A stretch of 37,126 nucleotides of DNA from an uncultured Roseburia sp. (GTDB lineage Bacteria > Bacillota > Clostridia > Lachnospirales > Lachnospiraceae). Made by a program: the position numbers and the translations under genes. Under the pieces are notes generated by a model. The model was not told where the DNA came from, did not search any database, and saw only the letters and a program-made list of their open reading frames with translations. Below are positions 1 through 6,521 of the stretch, one piece after another. The first letter of the stretch is position 1. Every line of letters begins with the position of its first letter. The DNA lies in the NCBI GenBank assembly GCA_947573605.1, contig CANPGM010000037.1:1-37126 (forward strand), in the 5' to 3' direction.

Positions 1-240
1 ATTAGCAGAAACAAAATCGGCTTTGAGCTCCTGTAAGCCGCAATTAGCAGAAGTAAAATCGGCTTTGAGCTCCTGTAAGCTGCAATTAGCAGAAACAAAA
101 TCTGTTTTGAGTTCTTGCAAGCCGCAATTGGCAGAAACAAAATCGGCTTTGAGCTCCTGTAAGCCGCTATTAACAGAAACAAAATCGGCTTTGAGCTCCT
201 GCAAGCCGCAATTAGCAGAAACAAAATCTGTTTTGAGTTC
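1..240. repeat. 42-bp tandem repeat (about 5.7 copies) inside the coiled-coil gene
   Basis: Units of exactly 42 bp run without gaps from the left edge to 240. Copies differ at a few positions, for example GCC versus ACA at the fourth codon of the unit and GCG versus GTT near its middle. Two sequence variants are interleaved. The unit encodes two heptads, so gain or loss of copies keeps the frame and lengthens or shortens the coil. The array continues beyond the window. Confidence 0.95.
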
Positions 241-372
241 ATTCAAGGTGGTGTTAATAAATGCAATTTCACTTCTCACGTTTTGTAAATCTGCCTTTAT
301 AGGCCGTAATTCGGATTTCATTTTTTGCTCCATTAGATTGGACATTGCCAGCAATAATTCATTGTCTGTCAT
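1..372 (-). CDS. Coiled-coil repeat protein (N-terminal 124 codons; runs off the left edge)
   Basis: On the minus strand an ATG at 372 opens a frame that stays open to base 1, so only the N-terminus is present. A GGGGG SD lies 9 nt before the ATG and a good promoter sits at 402-430. Residues 1-44 are a non-repeated helical start (MTDNELLLAM...). From residue 45 a 14-residue unit, ELKADFVSANCGLQ with small variations, recurs 5.7 times. Leu2, Phe6, Ala9 and Leu13 of the unit are spaced 4-3-4-3, the a/d pattern of a coiled coil, which puts the Cys at an outer f position. The N-terminus resembles small coiled-coil proteins of unknown role in Lachnospiraceae (from memory). No function can be assigned. 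The opposite strand is also open here, but only because the repeat length is a multiple of three. Confidence 0.75.
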   Translation of the reverse strand, partial: MTDNELLLAMSNLMEQKMKSELRPIKADLQNVRSEIAFINTTLNELKTDFVSANCGLQELKADFVSVNSGLQELKADFVSANCGLQELKTDFVSANCSLQELKADFTSANCGLQELKADFVSAN

Positions 373-401
373 TTTTTGTCCCCCTTTCATTTGTGTAGGG
401 A

Positions 402-430
402 ATTATACCATAGGAGACATGCAAAGTCAC
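402..430 (-). promoter_or_regulatory. Sigma-A-type promoter for the coiled-coil gene
   Basis: Read on the minus strand: -35 GTGACT at 430-425, a 17-bp spacer and a perfect -10 TATAAT at 407-402. It lies about 30 bp before the start at 372 and is divergent from the promoter of the SDR gene. Confidence 0.55.
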
Positions 431-502
431 GACTTATTTTCGCAGTTTTCTCCAAAAAAGATGAAAATTTTCTAAATTCGGAAATGAAAAATGATAAAAT
501 AC

Positions 503-531
503 ATGACTTTTCTGTCGTTGTTTTGTATAAT
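503..531 (+). promoter_or_regulatory. Sigma-A-type promoter for the SDR gene
   Basis: ATGACT (-35, 503-508), a 17-bp spacer and a perfect TATAAT (-10, 526-531). Transcription would start near 538 and give a leader of roughly 34 nt. Confidence 0.55.
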
Positions 532-571
532 TACAGAATAGTTTGAAAAGCAGCGCAGAAAGGGAGAAAAA

Positions 572-1351
572 ATGGAATATGTTCTGATCACTGGGGGAAG
601 CAGCGGAATCGGCTATGCGCTTTCTGAAAAATTTGCCGCCGATCGTTACGGAATATTGCTTGCGGCGTCGAATGAAAAGAAGCTTCGCGCGGCTAAGAAG
701 CGGCTGGAGAAAAAATATCAGGCCAAAGTACAGATCTATGCAGTGGATCTTGCAGAGTTTGGAGCGGCCGAGCGGCTGTACAAAAAAATAAAAGCAGACG
801 GGTTTTCTGTAACTGTGCTTGTAAACAATGCCGGTACAGGTGTAATCGGAGCGGCAGAAACAATAGAAATGAAAAAAGAAGAACGGATGATGGTTTTAAA
901 TATGATTACTCCGGTTGTTTTGACGAAGCTGTTTCTTTGCGAAATGTACCAAAACGGCGGAGGAAAAATTTTAAATGTTTCGTCTGTAGGCGCATTTTGT
1001 CCGGGGCCTTATACCGCGTCTTATTATGCTGCAAAAGCATTTTTGTTAAACTATGGCAGAGCAGTCCGTTTTGAAGCAAAGAGACACAATGTTTCGGTCT
1101 GCACAGTGTGCCCGGGCACGACAAAAACCGGATTTTTTAAAAGAGCAGAGGGCAGCCAATCGAATCAGGAAAGCGGAAGCACCCATTTTCCGCCGTATGC
1201 GATGTCTGCTGACAGAGTGGCGTCTTATGCGTATAAGCGTCTTTTTCAAAATAAAGAAATATCCGTTCCCGGATGGTATAATCGTCTGGCGCTTCTTTTT
1301 CCTGAAAAGATGAGGATGTCAGCGGTAGCGGCGCAAAAAAAAGCAAAATAG
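572..1351 (+). CDS. Short-chain dehydrogenase/reductase (SDR), 259 aa
   Basis: Classical SDR oxidoreductase, predicted to be cytoplasmic and NAD(P)-dependent. It has the Rossmann glycine motif TGGSSGIG at residues 7-14, NNAG at 85-88, a catalytic serine in NVSS (135-138) and the YxxxK pair Tyr151/Lys155. The length is normal for the family. An Arg/Lys-rich stretch follows the first beta-alpha unit. The substrate cannot be read from sequence; the DltE/YqjQ-like branch is a guess. The start has a GGGAG SD inside the 15-nt tail AGAAAGGGAGAAAAA that follows GCGC at 553-556, the same arrangement seen before other genes here. It is probably a single-gene unit, because argS has its own promoter. Confidence 0.9.
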   Translation: MEYVLITGGSSGIGYALSEKFAADRYGILLAASNEKKLRAAKKRLEKKYQAKVQIYAVDLAEFGAAERLYKKIKADGFSVTVLVNNAGTGVIGAAETIEMKKEERMMVLNMITPVVLTKLFLCEMYQNGGGKILNVSSVGAFCPGPYTASYYAAKAFLLNYGRAVRFEAKRHNVSVCTVCPGTTKTGFFKRAEGSQSNQESGSTHFPPYAMSADRVASYAYKRLFQNKEISVPGWYNRLALLFPEKMRMSAVAAQKKAK

Positions 1352-1367
1352 AAACCGTAAACTCTGT

Positions 1368-1396
1368 TTGACAATTTCCGATATCCTGTTTAAAAT
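1368..1396 (+). promoter_or_regulatory. Sigma-A promoter for argS
   Basis: A perfect -35 TTGACA (1368-1373), a 17-bp spacer and -10 TAAAAT (1391-1396). It gives argS a leader of about 190 nt. Confidence 0.75.
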
Positions 1397-1493
1397 AGGA
1401 AAAAGACAGATATTCTGGGAAAAGCGGCAGACTGTTTTAAACCAGAGTAAGTAAGAGTTGTCAGTTTGCACGGAAGGACGGGAGAAAGAGTCG

Positions 1494-1596
1494 TGTCTGC
1501 ACGCTGCAGCGCCATCAATGGCCTGTCGCAAACTCGTCAACGCGCATCGTCTCAGCAAAGCTGAGCCATTAAAGCAGTGCAGAAATGGGAGGAATT
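1494..1596 (+). promoter_or_regulatory. argS leader segment homologous to the spoIIIAG leader, ending in the hairpin/SD tail
   Basis: The segment from GTCTG at 1494 to GCGCA at 1546 aligns with 8313-8363 upstream of spoIIIAG; both share ATGG, TGTC and CAAACTC blocks in the same order. A perfect hairpin CTCAGC-AAA-GCTGAG sits at 1551-1565. GCGC at 1542-1545 could pair with GTGC at 1577-1580, enclosing that hairpin. The tail AGAAATGGGAGGAATT (1581-1596) carries the SD and ends at the ATG. No T-box motif (GGTGG...CCGCG type) is visible, although an aminoacyl-tRNA synthetase gene follows. Confidence 0.5.
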
Positions 1597-3384
1597 ATGG
1601 AAAAAATTCTGGATTTAATTGCAGATGAGGTAAAGAAAGCATTTGTATCCTGTGGTTATGATGAAAAATATGCGGGCGTCACATTGTCAAACAGACCGGA
1701 TCTCTGCGAATATCAATGTAATGGAGCGTTAGCGGCCGCAAAGGAATACAAAAAGGCTCCTTTTGTGATTGCGGACGAGGTTGCCCAAAAGCTTTCGCAG
1801 AATTCGATGTTTGCAATGGCGGAGTCTGTAAAGCCGGGGTTTTTAAATTTAAAAATACAGAAAAGTTTTCTGGCGGACTATATTGAGCAAATGTGTCAAG
1901 ACACCGGGCGTTATGGTTGTGAAAGAACAAAGCAGCCGAAAACTGTAATTGTGGATTACGGCGGACCCAATGTGGCAAAACCGTTACATGTGGGGCATTT
2001 GCGTCCTGCGATAATCGGAGAGAGTATTAAGCGTATCGGAAAGTTTATGGGTCACAATATGATAGGAGACGTCCATCTTGGAGACTGGGGACTTCAGATG
2101 GGGTTGATTATTACGGAACTGAAAGAGAGAAAACCGGATCTGGTCTATTTTGACGAAACGTTCGAAGGGGAATATCCGAAAGAGGCGCCGTTTACGATTG
2201 CGGAACTGGAAGAGATCTATCCTGCGGCGAGCAGCAGGTCAAAAGGGGACGAAAGTTATAAGGAAGCCGCGATGCAGGCGACTTTTGAGCTGCAGCAGGG
2301 CAGAAAAGGCTATCAGGCGCTGCTTTCCCATATTTTAAATGTGTCTGTTTCGGATTTAAAGAGAAATTATGAAAACTTAAATGTTTCTTTTGAGCTGTGG
2401 AAAGGCGAATCGGACGCGCAGCCGTATATTCCGGAAATGGTACAGAAGATGAAAGACGACGGCTATGCCTATGTAAGCGACGGCGCGTTGGTCGTTGATG
2501 TAAAGGAGGAAACCGATACGAAAGAGGTTCCGCCGTGTATTATTTTGAAATCAGACGGAGCTTCGCTCTATAATACGACGGATCTTGCAACAATTGTATG
2601 GCGAATGCAGGATTATCAGCCCGATGAAATGATTTATGTGACCGATAAACGTCAGGAATTGTATTTTATGCAGGTATTTCGTTGCGCAAGAAAAACAGGT
2701 CTGGTGAAACCGGTTACGCAATTGAAGCATATCGGTTTTGGCACGATGAACGGAAAGGACGGAAAACCGTTTAAAACAAGGGACGGCGGCGTGATGCGTC
2801 TGGAATATCTGGTTGACGAAATCAATAAAGAGATGCTAAGAAAGATTAACGAAAACCAAAAGACGCGGGAAGGTGTAGTTATTTCGGAGGAAGAGGCAAA
2901 AGAGACGTCAAAAACAGTTGCATTGGCGGCAATTAAGTACGGTGATTTGTCCAATCAGGCCGGAAAGGATTATATTTTTGACATCGACCGGTTTACGTCT
3001 TTTGAGGGAAACACCGGGCCTTATATTCTCTATACAATCGTAAGAATTAAATCAATATTAAATAAATACAAGACAGTTGGCAGAAATGAGGACGGAGCGG
3101 TTATTGAGGCGCCGCATTCGGATTTGGAAAAAGAATTGATGCTTACGCTTTCCAGATTTAACGCCGTAATGGAAAATGCATATGAAGAGACGGCGCCGCA
3201 TAAAATCTGTGCATATATCTATGAACTTGCAAATGCATTTAACAGCTTTTATCATGCGACAAAAATTTTAACGGAAGAAAAGGAACAGGTGCAGAAATCC
3301 TATATCCGCATGCTTGGACTGACGAAAGCGATACTGGAAACCTGCATCGATGTTTTGGGCTTTCAGGCGCCTGAACGAATGTAG
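1597..3384 (+). CDS. argS: Arginyl-tRNA synthetase, 595 aa
   Basis: Class I aminoacyl-tRNA synthetase charging tRNA-Arg in the cytoplasm. The N-terminal Arg-tRNA-synthetase domain (about 1-85) is followed by the GGPNVAKPLHVGHLR signature with HVGH at 131-134. The KMSK-equivalent loop reads PFKTRDGG at 391-398, a substitution known among ArgRS enzymes. The C-terminal DALR anticodon-binding domain occupies about the last 110 residues. I chose the ATG at 1597. The in-frame ATG 12 nt upstream (1585) is part of the SD region ATGGGAGGAATT and would only add MGGI. The gene has its own promoter at 1368-1396, and the hemerythrin gene follows 20 bp downstream. Confidence 0.96.
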   Translation: MEKILDLIADEVKKAFVSCGYDEKYAGVTLSNRPDLCEYQCNGALAAAKEYKKAPFVIADEVAQKLSQNSMFAMAESVKPGFLNLKIQKSFLADYIEQMCQDTGRYGCERTKQPKTVIVDYGGPNVAKPLHVGHLRPAIIGESIKRIGKFMGHNMIGDVHLGDWGLQMGLIITELKERKPDLVYFDETFEGEYPKEAPFTIAELEEIYPAASSRSKGDESYKEAAMQATFELQQGRKGYQALLSHILNVSVSDLKRNYENLNVSFELWKGESDAQPYIPEMVQKMKDDGYAYVSDGALVVDVKEETDTKEVPPCIILKSDGASLYNTTDLATIVWRMQDYQPDEMIYVTDKRQELYFMQVFRCARKTGLVKPVTQLKHIGFGTMNGKDGKPFKTRDGGVMRLEYLVDEINKEMLRKINENQKTREGVVISEEEAKETSKTVALAAIKYGDLSNQAGKDYIFDIDRFTSFEGNTGPYILYTIVRIKSILNKYKTVGRNEDGAVIEAPHSDLEKELMLTLSRFNAVMENAYEETAPHKICAYIYELANAFNSFYHATKILTEEKEQVQKSYIRMLGLTKAILETCIDVLGFQAPERM

Positions 3385-3404
3385 ACGATAGAAGAGAGAA
3401 AGAG

Positions 3405-4265
3405 ATGTTCGGCTATTTGGCCGGGAAAGGAACAGGGTTCATGTTTCGATTTACTGAGGAATGTATGACAGGTATTGAAGAAATAGACGAGGAACACCGC
3501 TATCTGTTTCTTCTCCTGCATGAGGGGATGGAGCTTGTGCAAAACGAGTATCTGACGGACCGTTATGAGAAGATAAAGGAGCTTTTGGAAAATCTGGAGA
3601 ACTATGCGGAGCGGCATTTTATGCATGAAGAACAGTATATGGAGCAGATCAGGGATCCGGAGCTGGTTCGCCAGCGTGTCCAGCACGATGTTTTTCGTGA
3701 AAAAATCCGCGGGTTTCTCTTTTCGCATATCGGAGAAAACGAGGAACAGCAGCAGGTGCTTACGGAGCTTTTACAATTTTTGACAAGGTGGCTCTATCAT
3801 CATATCATCGGCAGCGATATTATGATCGGAAAACTTCCGCCGCTTGAAGAGTGGATGGTAAAGGAAAATCCCTGTGAATTTACAGACGACTATCTGACCG
3901 GAATTACTTTAATTGACGAAGAACACAAAGAGCTGTTTCGGATTCTTGACAGAGTAAACAGGCTGGTGCGAAATCATGTGACGAGGGATGATTACGATGA
4001 AATTACAAATGTTCTACAGAAATTAAAGAACTATACAAAGGAACATTTCGGGGACGAAGAAGAATACATGGAGCGTATTCATTATGAGGGGCTTGAAAGT
4101 CAAAAGCGCGCACATGCGGCTTTTATTGAAAAAATAGAGACTGTGGATTTGGACAGAGTCGATGAAGATCCCCAGGCTTATATGGAGAGTCTGACGGAAT
4201 TTTTACTGGGATGGCTGATTAAGCATATTTTAAATGCTGATAAAAAAATTCCGGCAATGATATAA
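3405..4265 (+). CDS. Protein with two hemerythrin domains, 286 aa
   Basis: Two bacteriohemerythrin-like units lie in tandem. The first begins around TGIEEIDEEHRYLF (His31) and continues through HFMHEEQYM and QHDVF. The second has TGITLIDEEHKELF, HFGDEEEYM and AHAAF. These are the His/Glu sets that bind a di-iron centre in the family, so O2 or other small-ligand binding, or iron storage/sensing, is possible. No membrane segment or output domain is seen. ATG 3405 has only a weak SD. ATG 3441, 36 nt inside with AAGGA 9 nt before it, starts exactly where domain 1 aligns to domain 2 and may be the true start. It is probably co-transcribed with argS and is followed by a terminator. Confidence 0.88.
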   Translation: MFGYLAGKGTGFMFRFTEECMTGIEEIDEEHRYLFLLLHEGMELVQNEYLTDRYEKIKELLENLENYAERHFMHEEQYMEQIRDPELVRQRVQHDVFREKIRGFLFSHIGENEEQQQVLTELLQFLTRWLYHHIIGSDIMIGKLPPLEEWMVKENPCEFTDDYLTGITLIDEEHKELFRILDRVNRLVRNHVTRDDYDEITNVLQKLKNYTKEHFGDEEEYMERIHYEGLESQKRAHAAFIEKIETVDLDRVDEDPQAYMESLTEFLLGWLIKHILNADKKIPAMI

Positions 4266-4274
4266 CATTTTCAG

Positions 4275-4302
4275 GCATAAAAAAAGAGACAAGTCATAGA
4301 AT
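4275..4302 (+). promoter_or_regulatory. Possible sigma-E promoter for the spoIIIA operon
   Basis: GCATAAA (4275-4281) is followed after 13 bp by CATAGAAT (4295-4302), one mismatch from the -10 consensus CATACAAT known for Bacillus sigma-E. The position fits a sporulation operon, but the terminator hairpin at 4307-4371 lies between it and spoIIIAA. No sigma-A promoter is visible before the operon. Confidence 0.3.
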
Positions 4303-4306
4303 TAGT

Positions 4307-4371
4307 CATAGGAAAAATTTGGGAGTGCAGGAATGCACGGAACAGAAATTTTTCCTGTGGCTGTTTTTTTT
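4307..4371 (+). terminator. Rho-independent terminator after the argS-hemerythrin unit
   Basis: The arms CATAGGAAAAATTT (4307-4320) and AAATTTTTCCTGTG (4346-4359) pair over 14 bp with one G-U. They enclose a second hairpin GTGCA-GGAA-TGCAC (4325-4338). A run of eight T follows at 4364-4371. The ATG at 4333, which opens the longest spoIIIAA frame, lies in this inner loop, so that start is unlikely. Confidence 0.8.
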
Positions 4372-4419
4372 GCCTGTATTTATAACAGGTATGAGCGATA
4401 TGGAAACGGAGGGGTTGTT

Positions 4420-5370
4420 TTGTGCGAAATAGGGTTACTTTTTCCGAAACATTTGAGAAATCGTCTTCCGTCTGGGGAGACGGCGGAAGGACTTGAGGAA
4501 ATCCGGGTCAGAGCAGGGCAGCCGATTGAGTTTATCTATGGCGGCAAAATACAGTATCTTTCAGACATAAATCAGGGTAAAGCAGAGCCTCTTAAGGAAG
4601 GACAACCCGGTATGAAATACAGGGCGACGGGAGAGGATATTGCGGAAATGATGAATTACATAAGTAATTATTCGTTGTATGCTTATCGAAATGAGTTGAA
4701 GCAGGGTTATATTACGGTTGAGGGGGGACATCGAATCGGAGTAGCGGGACAGGCTGCGGTAAGCGACGGAAAAATAACGGGAATCAGCCGCGCTGCCTTT
4801 TTAAATATTCGAGTCGCGCATGAACGGATTGGATGTGCAAAATCCCTGCTGCCGTTGCTTTATCATGGTACAGGCATTTACAATACACTGATTCTATCAC
4901 CGCCGGGCGCAGGCAAGACTACGCTGCTGCGAGACAGTATCCGCAGCATTTCCGCAGGAGAAGAGAGAGCGGCGGGGCTTAAGGTCAGTGTAGTCGACGA
5001 ACGGTCGGAAATTGCCGCCTGCTATCATGGAGTGCCGCAAAATGATGTCGGTCCTCGCACCGACGTGCTCGACGGCTGCAGTAAGGCGGAGGGGATCTTA
5101 CTGTTACTGCGTGCGATGTCTCCGGAGGTAATTGCAGTAGACGAGCTGGGGACAGAGCGGGATTTTCTGGCAGTCGAGCAGGCGGTTCAATCGGGCAGCG
5201 GAGTACTTGGAACCATCCATGCCGGCAGCATAGGTGAATTGAAAAGAAGGCCGTTTGTAAAAAAATGGATGAAAAACGGAGTCTTTGAACGGTTTATCGT
5301 CATTGAAAGGGAACAGAGCGGAAGACGAAATTTTCTGGTATATGACAAAAGGATGGAGCAAATATGTTAA
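4420..5370 (+). CDS. spoIIIAA: Stage III sporulation protein AA, ATPase, 316 aa (TTG start)
   Basis: Secretion-type ATPase that in the family works in the mother cell with SpoIIIAB-AH to maintain the engulfed forespore through the channel. The N-terminal EGLEEIRVRAGQP motif is typical. Walker A is PPGAGKTTLL with Lys166. VDERSEIAA, the RTDVLDGC segment and AVDELG (Walker B) follow, then GTIHAGS. I chose TTG 4420: GGAGGGG at 4408-4414 stands 5 nt before it, the protein then begins like the family, and the upstream ATG (4333) is inside a terminator. The stop overlaps the spoIIIAB start by 7 nt. Confidence 0.93.
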   Translation: MCEIGLLFPKHLRNRLPSGETAEGLEEIRVRAGQPIEFIYGGKIQYLSDINQGKAEPLKEGQPGMKYRATGEDIAEMMNYISNYSLYAYRNELKQGYITVEGGHRIGVAGQAAVSDGKITGISRAAFLNIRVAHERIGCAKSLLPLLYHGTGIYNTLILSPPGAGKTTLLRDSIRSISAGEERAAGLKVSVVDERSEIAACYHGVPQNDVGPRTDVLDGCSKAEGILLLLRAMSPEVIAVDELGTERDFLAVEQAVQSGSGVLGTIHAGSIGELKRRPFVKKWMKNGVFERFIVIEREQSGRRNFLVYDKRMEQIC

Positions 5371-5882
5371 AGCTGCTCGGATGTATCATTATTATTTCTG
5401 CAAGCCTGGGTTTTGCTTTCTGTATCAGGCAGGATATGAAAAATCATCTTTGTCTTCTTTATGAACTGAGAAAGCTATTAACGGATATTTTTTATGAGGA
5501 ACAGTATTCTTTGCAGCCGGTAGAACATATTTTAAGATACTCTGTCCGTTCTTCGGACGAGCGGCTGAACGAAATTATGAGACGAATCGGAGAAGGGCTG
5601 CTTCGGAAGGAAGCCGGAAGCGGAGAGGAAATATGGAAAGCGGTATTCAGGGAACATCGAAAGAAGCTGGGGCTTAGAGAGGACGAAGCGGATATCATTG
5701 AGAATGTCGGAAGCGCCTGTTTCGGAAAATGTATGGAAGAGAATCAAAAGGTGCTTTCCCTTTATCTGGAGCGATTGAATTTCCTGATTGAAACAGAAAG
5801 AACGGAACGGAGGGAAAAACAGAAGGTATATCAGACGGTAAGCATTATGTGCGGACTGATTCTGATAATCCTGCTGATATAA
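5364..5882 (+). CDS. spoIIIAB: Stage III sporulation protein AB, 172 aa
   Basis: The second gene of the operon overlaps spoIIIAA by 7 nt, so translation is likely coupled. An N-terminal hydrophobic segment (about 3-20) and a C-terminal one (about 155-172, ending CGLILIILLI) flank a charged helical middle. This is the usual SpoIIIAB plan, related to GspF-type platform proteins of type II secretion and type IV pilus systems. The length of about 170 aa matches the family. It acts in the mother-cell membrane around the forespore, where it is thought to recruit the ATPase SpoIIIAA. The SD GGATGGAG lies at 5351-5358. Confidence 0.93.
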   Translation: MLKLLGCIIIISASLGFAFCIRQDMKNHLCLLYELRKLLTDIFYEEQYSLQPVEHILRYSVRSSDERLNEIMRRIGEGLLRKEAGSGEEIWKAVFREHRKKLGLREDEADIIENVGSACFGKCMEENQKVLSLYLERLNFLIETERTERREKQKVYQTVSIMCGLILIILLI

Positions 5883-5889
5883 AAATAAT

Positions 5890-6084
5890 ATGAGTGTAAA
5901 TCTGATATTTAAAATAGCGGCGGTTGGGATATTGGTTACGGTATTAAGCCAGGTGCTTAAGCACAGCGGCAGGGACGAGCAGGCATTTCTGACAAGTCTT
6001 GCAGGACTTATTATTGTTCTGTTTTGGATTGTGCCGTACATTTATGAGCTGTTTGAGACGATGCAGACACTGTTTACATTGTAG
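5890..6084 (+). CDS. spoIIIAC: Stage III sporulation protein AC, 64 aa
   Basis: A very small protein with two membrane segments (about 3-22 and 33-52) joined by a short polar loop containing KHSGRDEQAF, as in other SpoIIIAC proteins. It begins 7 nt after the spoIIIAB stop. The SD is weak, so it probably depends on translation from spoIIIAB. SpoIIIAC and AD are membrane parts of the forespore channel. Confidence 0.92.
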   Translation: MSVNLIFKIAAVGILVTVLSQVLKHSGRDEQAFLTSLAGLIIVLFWIVPYIYELFETMQTLFTL

Positions 6085-6108
6085 CATAATGTCCCTCTTT
6101 GCATAAAA

Positions 6109-6137
6109 GCTGCGAAAGCGGCGGAATGAGAGGAAAT
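6109..6137 (+). promoter_or_regulatory. Hairpin plus SD tail before spoIIIAD
   Basis: The hairpin GCTGC-GAAA-GCGGC (6109-6122, GNRA loop, one G-U) is followed directly by the 15-nt tail GGAATGAGAGGAAAT (6123-6137) and the ATG. It lies in the 53-nt gap between spoIIIAC and spoIIIAD, one of only two sizeable gaps in the operon. It is a member of the recurrent leader described in the findings. Confidence 0.6.
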
Positions 6138-6521
6138 ATGGATATTGTAAAAATCGGGATATTGGGAATTGCCGGGGTACTTATGGCAATTCCGCTGCGA
6201 AAAGGAAAAAATGAATACAGTCTTTTTATCAGCATGACCGTTTGCATCTGCATCTTTGTCTACATTATTACAAAGGTACAGATTGTTTTGGAGTTTACAA
6301 AGAAACTGGAAAGTCTGACTGCGATAGACAGTTCCTATATTGCGATTGTGGTAAAGATGGTCGGAATTACCTATGCGGCGGAATTTGCAATTAATATCTG
6401 TAAGGATGCCGGATATTCCGCCATTGCGGGGCAGATAGAGACTTTTGCCAAAATGTCGATTCTTGTAGTCAGCCTTCCCGTTTTTATGGCTTTTCTGGAA
6501 ACTATGGGGAATTTCTTATGA
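6138..6521 (+). CDS. spoIIIAD: Stage III sporulation protein AD, 127 aa
   Basis: A membrane protein of the forespore channel with about four hydrophobic segments. It begins MDIVKIGILGIAGVLMAIPLRKGK, as is typical of SpoIIIAD, and its length is standard. ATG 6138 is chosen: the SD GAGAGGAA stands a few nt before it. The in-frame ATG at 6126 overlaps that SD, and the one at 6099 would add a non-family extension crossing the hairpin. The end overlaps spoIIIAE by 4 nt (ATGA). Confidence 0.94.
   Translation: MDIVKIGILGIAGVLMAIPLRKGKNEYSLFISMTVCICIFVYIITKVQIVLEFTKKLESLTAIDSSYIAIVVKMVGITYAAEFAINICKDAGYSAIAGQIETFAKMSILVVSLPVFMAFLETMGNFL

Noticed and set aside
1-240. CRISPR array
   Set aside because: The units are contiguous 42-bp repeats without unique spacers and encode heptads.
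23-475. Plus-strand open frame with MSSCKPQLAE-type repeats
   Set aside because: It is the complement of the minus-strand coiled-coil gene. It has no SD or promoter of its own and loses repeat structure exactly where the minus-strand N-terminus begins.
1397-1596. T-box riboswitch before argS
   Set aside because: No T-box consensus sequence and no terminator/antiterminator pair before the start.
4333-4419. ATG 4333 as spoIIIAA start
   Set aside because: It lies in the inner loop of a strong terminator and adds a non-family extension; TTG 4420 has a far better SD.
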